Assembly (NCBI RefSeq): GCF_002879535.1
Contig: NZ_PNOT02000350.1
Coordinates: 1-45,526, forward strand
Direction of reading: 5' to 3'
Length of the DNA stretch: 45,526 bases
Source of the DNA: Mesorhizobium intechi
GTDB taxonomy: Bacteria > Pseudomonadota > Alphaproteobacteria > Rhizobiales > Rhizobiaceae
In this document: piece after piece, positions 39,414 through 45,526 of the stretch
Position numbering within the stretch: position 1 is the first letter of the stretch
Layout: each line of letters begins with the position of its first letter
The notes under the pieces: model-generated
The model's input: only the letters and a program-made list of their open reading frames with translations
Databases searched by the model: none
What the model was told of the DNA's origin: nothing
Made by a program: the position numbers and the translations under genes

Positions 39414-40707
39414 GCGCGCCCCGCTCAGCGACGCGTTCACGCGCGACGGTGTGGCGACGGCCATCGCCGCACTGCTGTTCACCGTCATCATGGTGTCTTT
39501 CCGCCCGTTCCAGCCGGCAGGGGCCGAACTCACCGGCGACGGCGGCGACATCGTCAATCAGCTCGGCTTCGGGTCGCTCGGCGCCGTTTCGATCTTCTCG
39601 CTGATGGCCTTTGCCGATCCGCGCATCGTTCGTTCGCTGCTCAGTCCGTCATGGGTGCTGATGCTGGGTTTCTTCTTCCTGTCGGTGGTGCTGGCGACCG
39701 ACCCACCCTCGGCGATGCGCGCCGCCTCCTTCACCATGATCGGCATCCTGACCATGGCAACGATCCTGGCGCTGCCGCGCGATGCCGAGTCCTTCTCGAA
39801 AGTCATCATCTTCACCGCCGTGGTGGTGATGGGCCTTTCCTATGTCGGCCTGATCGTCTTTCCGCACGAAGCGCTACACACGGCTGATTCCCAGGAGCCC
39901 GAACATGCCGGCCTGTGGCGCGGCGTGTTCACCCACAAGAACATCGCCGGCCCGATCATGGCCTGCTTCAGTTTCGCCGGCCTCTACCTCTACCGGCGCG
40001 GGCAACGCTGGTGGGGCGCGGGAATCTTCTGCGCGGCGATGATCTTCATGCTGCACACCGGCTCCAAGACCACCGCCGGCCTCGTGCCGTTTTCGATCCT
40101 GATCGTCGTTCTGCCGAGCCTGATGGGCATGCGGCTCGGCACGCCGATCCTGTTTACGCTGGCGATCATCGCCACCGCGGTCGGCACGCTGGGCATCGTC
40201 TTCCTGCCGCCGGTGAAGCATCTGGCGACGATCTATTTTCCCGACATGACCTATACCGGCCGCACGACGCTGTGGGAGTTCGCCGGATCGATGCTGGCGA
40301 AGAAACCATGGACCGGCTACGGCTATGAGAGTTTCTGGGGCACGCCGCTGCTGCTCAACCAGGACCAGCCCTTCGACCGACCGTGGGACATCCGGACCAT
40401 CGTGCACGGCCATGACGGCTATCTCGACATCGCCGTGTTGATGGGCATCCCGGCCCTTTGCGTGGCGGCCTACACCTTCCTCATCGCGCCACTGCGCGAC
40501 TACATGCGCATTCCGCTGCGCAAGGAGAATATCTATCTCGGCGACTTCTTCATGATGGTGGTGCTATTCACCGCGCTCAACGCTTTCCTCGAAAGCTTCT
40601 TCTTCCATCGCGGCGACCCGGTCTGGCTGTTCTTCGTGCTCGGCGTGCTTGGCCTCAGGCAAGTTTCGCTGCGGTCGATCCCGGTGCGTGGCTCCCGCCC
40701 GGACTGA
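39382..40707 (+). CDS. ExoQ/O-antigen ligase-like polymerase (Wzy_C domain)
   Basis: The product has 441 residues and about ten to eleven membrane helices. The large periplasmic loop and its flanks carry family marks: GVFTHKNIAGPIMA, HTGSKTTAGL, GRTTLWEFAG and an HGHDGYLDIAVLMGIPAL segment with conserved His. ExoQ in Sinorhizobium polymerises succinoglycan repeat units; related proteins ligate O-antigen to lipid A core. With a flippase and co-polymerase nearby, polymerase is the likelier role. The ATG at 39382 was chosen over earlier in-frame starts (39340, 39376) for the N-terminus, but all overlap GT2 and the choice is uncertain. The C-terminus ends just before proC, which belongs to another function. 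Confidence 0.88.
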   Translation: MSSIASPRKTERAPLSDAFTRDGVATAIAALLFTVIMVSFRPFQPAGAELTGDGGDIVNQLGFGSLGAVSIFSLMAFADPRIVRSLLSPSWVLMLGFFFLSVVLATDPPSAMRAASFTMIGILTMATILALPRDAESFSKVIIFTAVVVMGLSYVGLIVFPHEALHTADSQEPEHAGLWRGVFTHKNIAGPIMACFSFAGLYLYRRGQRWWGAGIFCAAMIFMLHTGSKTTAGLVPFSILIVVLPSLMGMRLGTPILFTLAIIATAVGTLGIVFLPPVKHLATIYFPDMTYTGRTTLWEFAGSMLAKKPWTGYGYESFWGTPLLLNQDQPFDRPWDIRTIVHGHDGYLDIAVLMGIPALCVAAYTFLIAPLRDYMRIPLRKENIYLGDFFMMVVLFTALNAFLESFFFHRGDPVWLFFVLGVLGLRQVSLRSIPVRGSRPD

Positions 40708-40768
40708 CAGGGGCTTCCCCGGGGAACCGTGAGCGTCTATGTCAAAGCCTTCCTTCGGAGGGCTTTCG

Positions 40769-41584
40769 ATGACGATCAGGCTTGTTCTCGCCGGCTGCGG
40801 TAATATGGGTTACGCCATGCTTTCGGGCTGGCTAAAATCCGGCAAGCTCGCGCCCTCGGCGGTTTTCGTGGTCGAGCCCAATGCGGAGTTGCGCCAGCGC
40901 GCTGCGAAGCTTGGCTGCGCCACATCAGCGGATGCCAATGAGATCCCAGCCGATGCGGTGCCCGATCTCGTCGTCATCGCGGTAAAACCCCAGGTGATCC
41001 GCGACGTCACCGCCGCCTACAAGCGTTTCGGCGATGGCCGCACCACCTTCGTCAGCATCGCCGCAGGCACGCCGGTCTCAACCTTCGAACATGTCCTCGG
41101 CAGCCGCGCGCCGGTCGTGCGCTGCATGCCCAACACGCCGGCTTCCATCGGCAAGGGCATGATGGTGGTGTTTTCCAACCCACTCGTCTCGGATGATACC
41201 AAGCGCTTTGTCGCCGACCTGCTGTCGGCGAGCGGCGAAGTGGCCACCATCGACGACGAGGGGCTGATGGATGCAGTGACCGCCGTGTCGGGATCGGGGC
41301 CGGCCTATATTTTCCACTTTATCGAAGCGCTGACCGTGGCCGCCGAGAAGGCAGGGTTGCCTGGTGCAACCGCCAGGCTGCTCGCCATGCAGACGGTCTA
41401 TGGCGCCGCCTCGCTCGCCGCTGAAAGCCACGAGGATCCCGGTGTGCTGCGCCAGCAGGTGACCAGCCCGAACGGCACGACGGCAGCGGCCCTTGGCGTG
41501 CTGATGGGCGAGGATCGGCTGACCAATTTGCTGACGCGGGCAGTCGAGGCGGCGAGGCTGCGCTCGATCGAGTTGGGGAAGTAA
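40769..41584 (+). CDS. proC: pyrroline-5-carboxylate reductase
   Basis: ProC reduces pyrroline-5-carboxylate to proline with NAD(P)H, the last step of proline synthesis. The product has 271 residues. The dinucleotide motif is LAGCGNMGYAML, followed by VIAVKPQ, RCMPNTPASIGKG and the C-terminal signature region AVSGSGPAYIFHFIEAL...GVLRQQVTSPNGTT in two parts. The frame opens at 40739, but the ATG at 40769 has GGAGG seven bases upstream. It lies 61 bases after the ExoQ-like gene on the same strand and converges with the COG4091 gene, whose stop is only four bases away. Confidence 0.95.
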   Translation: MTIRLVLAGCGNMGYAMLSGWLKSGKLAPSAVFVVEPNAELRQRAAKLGCATSADANEIPADAVPDLVVIAVKPQVIRDVTAAYKRFGDGRTTFVSIAAGTPVSTFEHVLGSRAPVVRCMPNTPASIGKGMMVVFSNPLVSDDTKRFVADLLSASGEVATIDDEGLMDAVTAVSGSGPAYIFHFIEALTVAAEKAGLPGATARLLAMQTVYGAASLAAESHEDPGVLRQQVTSPNGTTAAALGVLMGEDRLTNLLTRAVEAARLRSIELGK

Positions 41585-41588
41585 GCCC

Positions 41589-42905
41589 TCAGTTTGTTCC
41601 GTACAGCATCTCGTCCTGTAGCCGGCGCAAGGCGAACAGCCTCGTCGTCGGGTCGGGTGCGGCGTTGTCGGCGGTCAGCAGTTCGCCCTTCCTGACCGGT
41701 TTGAGCACCTTGCCGCCCTCGAGCAGGCCGACCGGCACGGCGCGTTGGGCTCGGGCTTCGCCGACGGTCATGGTCCAGGAACGGTAGCAGGTCTCGCCGA
41801 TCGCATCGAAGGTCTCGCCGGCTGCCAGGTCCCGCTTGGCGACCGCGCAGACCTCGGCGACCGGCCTTGGCAGCGGCACCATGTCGGGCTTGCCGAAAAG
41901 CACGATGCGGGCAGCGGTCAGCGGCACTTCCAGTGATGTCAGATGATAGGGTCGGAACAGGCTGTAATAGGGACCGTGGCCGATATGCAGATCGTCCATG
42001 CGCTCGACGATGCGCGGATGCGTCGCCTCGACGATGACGAAGACACCGGGCGCCACACCCTTGCCGATCGTGTAATCGACGACGCCCTTCTTCGACAACA
42101 GCCCGCCATCCTCGCGCGGGATCAGCACCTTGGCGAGATCGTCGCGGTCGGCCCTTGGGCCATGCATGCCGGGCACGTCGGGCACCAGCCCGGTGGCGTT
42201 GGCGATGGCGCACATCTCGACCATGGTTTTCGAACCGTCGACGAACTCGACCAGCATGCGCGGGTTCATGTTGCGGCGGATCGCTTCCTCGCGATAATCG
42301 TCGGGCATTGCGTCGTGGTTGAGCGGGTTGTTCTTGCCCTTGCCGGCGGAGACGATGGTCAGGCCGAGGGCGGACGCGAACTCGATCAGTTCCATGCAGC
42401 TCGACGGCTCGTCGCCGGCGCCGACCGAATAGACCACGCCAAGCCGGTCGGCCTGCTGCTTCAGATAGCAGCCGATGGTGACGTCGGCCTCGACGTTCAT
42501 CATCACCAGATGCTTGCCATGCTCCATCGCCATCAGGTCGAAATCGGCGGCGACTCCCGGTTTGCCGGTGGCGTCGATGACGACGTCGATCAACGGATTG
42601 GTGACCAGCATCTCCTTCGAGGTGATGGCGATCTTTCCTGCCTCGATGGCCGCGGTGACTTTCGATGCCGCGTCTGCCTCGACCGCCATCGCCTCGTCGC
42701 CATAGGCGATGCGGATGGCGTCAAGCGCGGTGTGCGGGCGCCGGGTGGAGACGGCACAGACCGAAATGCCAGGCATCAGCATGCCTTGCGTGACGAGGTC
42801 AGTGCCCATCTCGCCCGAACCGATGACACCGATGCGCACCGGACGACCCTCGGCGGCGCGGCTGGCGAGATCGCGGGCAAGCCCGGTCAAGGCGACATTG
42901 GTCAT
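41589..42905 (-). CDS. COG4091-type NAD(P)-binding oxidoreductase with C-terminal SAF domain
   Basis: The product has 438 residues. An N-terminal Rossmann domain (IGVIGSGEMGTDLVTQGM at about 24-41) resembles homoserine dehydrogenase. A middle part holds DATGKPGVAADFDLMAM, MMNVEADVTIGCYL, VYSVGAGDEPSSCMEL and SAGKGKNNPLNHDA. A SAF-type domain lies at about 345-438 (CAVAKRDLAAGETFDAIG...GEARAQRAVPVGLLEGGKVL). The group is called a predicted homoserine dehydrogenase, but it is often found with sugar or polyol catabolism genes, so the substrate is open. The frame reaches 43055, but MTNVALTG at 42905 is the sensible start. It is monocistronic, with a 369-base promoter region that contains a clear dyad. 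Confidence 0.82.
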   Translation of the reverse strand: MTNVALTGLARDLASRAAEGRPVRIGVIGSGEMGTDLVTQGMLMPGISVCAVSTRRPHTALDAIRIAYGDEAMAVEADAASKVTAAIEAGKIAITSKEMLVTNPLIDVVIDATGKPGVAADFDLMAMEHGKHLVMMNVEADVTIGCYLKQQADRLGVVYSVGAGDEPSSCMELIEFASALGLTIVSAGKGKNNPLNHDAMPDDYREEAIRRNMNPRMLVEFVDGSKTMVEMCAIANATGLVPDVPGMHGPRADRDDLAKVLIPREDGGLLSKKGVVDYTIGKGVAPGVFVIVEATHPRIVERMDDLHIGHGPYYSLFRPYHLTSLEVPLTAARIVLFGKPDMVPLPRPVAEVCAVAKRDLAAGETFDAIGETCYRSWTMTVGEARAQRAVPVGLLEGGKVLKPVRKGELLTADNAAPDPTTRLFALRRLQDEMLYGTN

Positions 42906-43274
42906 ACGTGAGATGTCCACAGCTTCTTGATTTGCGGCCGGATTAGCAGGGACCGGTCGCGTGTGCCAATGAAACCGCTCGCGAGCCGTGATTCCCAGCG
43001 AAAATGCCCGGAAAAGGCGCCTGCGCCCCGATCTATTGGCCCAAACGGTTGCCAATTGACATTGTTGTGAACAGCCCCAATAAAAGATTCGTTTGCCAAC
43101 AAAGGCAAATGTTCATTAGGCGAACGCTCGGAGAGCCATTCGTCTCACGGCAAATCTGGGGAGTGCCTTTGCGCCGAGGCGGCAGCAGAGGCTTGGAATG
43201 ATCTAGGAGCATTGCGAGGCGTAGGCTCGGGGCAAGTAGGCCTCCGACGGAGCGACTTGGCCTTCGGGGTGGCT
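42906..43274. other. 369-base gap without a gene; holds a dyad upstream of the COG4091 gene
   Basis: The gap contains a perfect inverted repeat, TTTGCC at 43092-43097 and GGCAAA at 43104-43109, around AACAAA. A looser GTTC...GAAC dyad follows at 43111-43125, in the most AT-rich stretch of the region (about 43055-43120). The dyads lie about 190 bases before the COG4091 start, so a promoter and operator there would leave a long leader. No terminator is seen after the multicopper oxidase gene, which ends at 43275. Confidence 0.5.
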
Positions 43275-44669
43275 TCAGACCACCCTGACGTAGCTCGTCA
43301 TGCCCGATTTCTGATGCTCGATGATGTGACAGTGCAGCAGCCAGTCGCCGGGATTGTCGGCGACGAAGCCGAGCTGAACCTTCTCGTTGGGCTGGATGAG
43401 ATAGGTGTCCGAAATCAGCGGCTGCACCGGCCGCGTCGAGGAGGACAGCACCTTGAAGCTCATGCCGTGCAGGTGCATCGGATGCGATTGCGGCGTCAGG
43501 TTCTCCATGTCGATGACATAGCTCTTGCCGAGCTTCAATTCGGCCAGCGGCGCGGTCGGATCGGATGTATCGCCTGGCCACGGCACCTTGTTGATGGCCC
43601 AGAAACTGTAGCCGAGCGAACCGCAGATGCCGTCGCTCGGGACGTTTTCCGCCGTGGCGCTGAGCGCCAGCGAAATGTGCTGGGCGGCGGCCAGATCCAC
43701 CTCCGCCACCGGATTGACCTCCAGCGGCGCAACATCGCGAACATCCCGCTTGAGCGAACCGCCCGTCGCGCGCACGGTCGCCAGGATTTTGGGCTTGGTG
43801 CCCCTGACATCGCGCAGGCTCACCACCGCGCCCTCCTGGTCGGGCATGCGGATGGCGAGTTCCATGCGCTGCCCCGGGCCGAGCAGCAAGGCATCGGGTG
43901 AAAAACGCTGTGGCACCGGATTGCCGTCCAGAGCCATCACGGTCGCCTCGGCGCCCTCGACGCGAAAGGCATAGATGCGCGTGACATCGGTGATGGCGAC
44001 GCGCAGCCGCACCAGGCCTCCTGCCGGCGCGTCATATTGCGGCTGGTCGAGCCAGTTGGCGGTGCGCACCGTGCCGTAAGTGCCGGTTCTCGCGGCATCG
44101 CGCGGCCGGAACTGGTCGATGAACTGGCTGTCGTCGCCAAGACGCCAGTCGCGCAGATTGAGTACGAATTCGGCGTCGAATTTCGGATCGTCCGGGTTTT
44201 CCACCACGATCACGCCGGTCAGGCCGTGGCCCATCTGCTCCAGCGTGTTGCAATGCGGGTGATACCAGAAGGTGCCGGCGTCGGGCGGCGTGAAAGCGTA
44301 GTCGAAATGGTCGCCGGTGTAGACGTAGGGCTGCACCAGGAAGGGCACGCCATCCATCTTGTTGGGCAGGCGAATGCCGTGCCAGTGGATGGTCGTGGGA
44401 TCATCGATGGCGTTGACCAGGCGCGCCGCGAAGGGTTCGCCTTTCCTCATCCTCAGCACCGGCGGCATTCCGGCATTGCCATAGGTCAGCACATTGTTGG
44501 TCGGGCCGATATCCATCAGCCTGGCCTGGATTTTGGCCGTCTGCAGCACCACCGGTTCAGGGCTCGCGGCGGCGAGGCTGCCAAGCCGGCCGATGGCCGA
44601 GAGCCCAACTCCTGTTGCGCCGGCGATGGCGGCCGTTTTCAAGAGGCCGCGGCGTGTCCATCCGGTCAT
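43275..44669 (-). CDS. multicopper oxidase (laccase/CopA-CueO-like), Tat-exported
   Basis: The product has 464 residues. A twin-arginine signal (TRRGLLKTAAIAGATGVGLS) means export of the folded protein to the periplasm. Three cupredoxin domains follow. All four copper motifs are visible: HWHGI near residue 93, WYHPHCN near 135, HPMHLHGMSF and the C-terminal HCHIIEHQKSGM, whose Cys and flanking His bind the type 1 copper. The second motif reads HPH where many relatives have HSH, which keeps both ligands. There is no Met-rich insert as in CueO. Substrates may be phenols, cuprous ion or other metals; context gives no hint. The ATG at 44669 starts the signal peptide as expected. Confidence 0.92.
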   Translation of the reverse strand: MTGWTRRGLLKTAAIAGATGVGLSAIGRLGSLAAASPEPVVLQTAKIQARLMDIGPTNNVLTYGNAGMPPVLRMRKGEPFAARLVNAIDDPTTIHWHGIRLPNKMDGVPFLVQPYVYTGDHFDYAFTPPDAGTFWYHPHCNTLEQMGHGLTGVIVVENPDDPKFDAEFVLNLRDWRLGDDSQFIDQFRPRDAARTGTYGTVRTANWLDQPQYDAPAGGLVRLRVAITDVTRIYAFRVEGAEATVMALDGNPVPQRFSPDALLLGPGQRMELAIRMPDQEGAVVSLRDVRGTKPKILATVRATGGSLKRDVRDVAPLEVNPVAEVDLAAAQHISLALSATAENVPSDGICGSLGYSFWAINKVPWPGDTSDPTAPLAELKLGKSYVIDMENLTPQSHPMHLHGMSFKVLSSSTRPVQPLISDTYLIQPNEKVQLGFVADNPGDWLLHCHIIEHQKSGMTSYVRVV

Positions 44670-45003
44670 TCAGCGCTCCAACCGCAAAGCGTGGGATTTA
44701 TCGCCGTCTTGAATCACAGGCGAACTACCAGTGCAAATGCCGATCTCTTGGCACATCGCGTCTCGCCAATGCCATGGCGCCAAGATCGAGTTCGCCGAGG
44801 CTCTGCAGGACGATCCGAACTTTCGAATCCTCGACAAGGCGTCAGTTCAAACCAGCCGGCAAGGCTTGTGCCTCGGCAAGGTCCTTCTCGGACGATCCCG
44901 GCTTACAGAGCCGTATGAGCGGCGCCGGCATGGTTTGCGCAATGGCGTGACGGCCATCCGCGTCCCGCAACGCTATAGCGGATCGAATGGAAGCGTTCGC
45001 CCC
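44670..45003. other. 334-base gap without a gene
   Basis: The gap lies between the multicopper oxidase start and the stop of the partial right-end gene, both on the minus strand. It must hold the oxidase promoter. Open frames here run only on the strand opposite or out of frame and have non-coding composition. I see no hairpin with a T-run, no CueR-type dyad that I could defend and no repeat. Confidence 0.5.
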
Positions 45004-45526
45004 CTATTTGAAACTGGCGATGGGCAGGAATTTCACTGCGGAACCTGTGAAGCGGCGGTGATCCGACGTCTGTCCGCGTGGCTGGAATCCGTCGAGATAG
45101 ACCTGCTCCGGCGCCGTGCGGATGAAATTGGCGGCGATGACAGACGCCGCTGCCGAGCCTCCCTCAGGGATGCGCCGATCCGCTACGGGCACAATCACGG
45201 CGGTGGCCTCGGGATCGAGGCGTGGCTGGACACGATCGGCCTTGGGGCTGGTCCTGACACGATCCTCGGGTTTCGGTGCCGGAACGGCAACCTGCCGAGC
45301 GGTCGATGCATCAAGGACGGTATCGGGATGGTGCATGGCCAGCAAGGCAGCGACGGCATCGGCGGATCTGGCCGCTTCCGGCTGGCGCACCGCGCTTGCC
45401 TCAGTCTGCGGCCGCCATGTCGGCAACGGGATGTTGTGCGCCACCATGTCCGGCGCGCTGGCGGCAACGGCATCCGTCTTGCCCACGGGCGTTTCGGCAT
45501 TGGCCGTCCCCAGCTTGGGCGCGGAG
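45004..45526 (-). CDS. hypothetical protein (5' partial), Ala/Pro-rich, unknown
   Basis: The frame is open to the right edge, so the start is outside; at least 173 residues are encoded before the TGA at 45004. The visible part is rich in Ala, Pro, Asp and Val, looks disordered over most of its length and ends with a more ordered tail (IRTAPEQVYLDGFQPRGQ, FTGSAVKFLPIASF). No domain is recognised. The composition and ordered tail are like the C-terminal extension of an exported or envelope protein, but that is a guess. The codon use is like that of neighbouring genes, so it appears real. Confidence 0.6.
   Translation of the reverse strand, partial: SAPKLGTANAETPVGKTDAVAASAPDMVAHNIPLPTWRPQTEASAVRQPEAARSADAVAALLAMHHPDTVLDASTARQVAVPAPKPEDRVRTSPKADRVQPRLDPEATAVIVPVADRRIPEGGSAAASVIAANFIRTAPEQVYLDGFQPRGQTSDHRRFTGSAVKFLPIASFK

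Noticed and set aside
44037..44918. Plus-strand open frame opposite the multicopper oxidase and into the gap
   Set aside because: The part opposite the oxidase is a shadow, and the extension into the gap has no ribosome site or motif.

Overview
The window is high-GC DNA from an alphaproteobacterium of the order Rhizobiales, most like Mesorhizobium. Three things point there: the overall gene complement, protein sequences typical of rhizobia (acetoacetyl-CoA synthetase, a PdhS-like PAS kinase, a Pot-type putrescine transporter, an ExoQ-like polymerase) and a palindromic repeat with the rhizobial CCCGAAAA...TTTTCGGG core at 7492-7534. No tRNA, rRNA, CRISPR array, transposase or phage gene was found. 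It reads as an ordinary chromosomal segment with one accessory-looking surface polysaccharide locus.

Layout. 1-5.6 kb: the 3' part of a large PAS sensor kinase, convergent with acetoacetyl-CoA synthetase. 5.6-7.5 kb: an AsmA-like envelope protein. 7.5-11.6 kb (minus): a putrescine ABC transporter, potF-G-H-I. 12-16.4 kb: an EamA transporter, an ScfR/RamB-type regulator, and the divergent isocitrate lyase gene aceA with a small unknown gene behind it and a perfect terminator. 16.6-17.8 kb: an atypical receiver protein and a HAD hydrolase. 18-20.8 kb: a PuuA-like glutamylpolyamine synthetase, then a PuuB-like oxidase that is broken by a +1 frameshift in this sequence. 21.1-22.9 kb: a membrane-anchored SH3 protein and a short-chain dehydrogenase. 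23.2-27.3 kb: the Entner-Doudoroff operon zwf-pgl-edd with a strong terminator. 27.3-31 kb (minus): a secreted VWA protein, a GlxA-type AraC regulator and folD. 31.2-40.7 kb: the polysaccharide locus. 40.8-45.5 kb: proC, a COG4091 SAF-domain oxidoreductase, a Tat-exported multicopper oxidase and a partial unknown gene.

How the genes fit together. Carbon use is the main theme: acetoacetate activation (PHB cycle), the glyoxylate shunt entry enzyme with a probable fatty-acyl-responsive regulator, the Entner-Doudoroff path, and putrescine uptake followed by gamma-glutamylation and oxidation. The polysaccharide locus is made of a minus-strand gene for a kinase-less Wzz/GumC co-polymerase, a divergent Wzx-like flippase, a translationally coupled minus-strand trio (GT4, WecG/TagA, DUF6492-like), and a plus-strand GT2 overlapping an ExoQ/ligase-like polymerase. 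It therefore has the main parts of a Wzx/Wzy pathway except an initiating phosphoglycosyltransferase and an outer-membrane exporter, which must lie elsewhere if the system is complete.

No clearly new molecular system was found. The best leads are the matched inverted motifs between the ScfR regulator and aceA, the terminator-like hairpin with no gene in front of it at 5531-5558, the receiver protein lacking its metal-binding acidic pair, the kinase-less proline-rich co-polymerase and the frameshifted puuB. All family calls come from reading motifs, without database searches.
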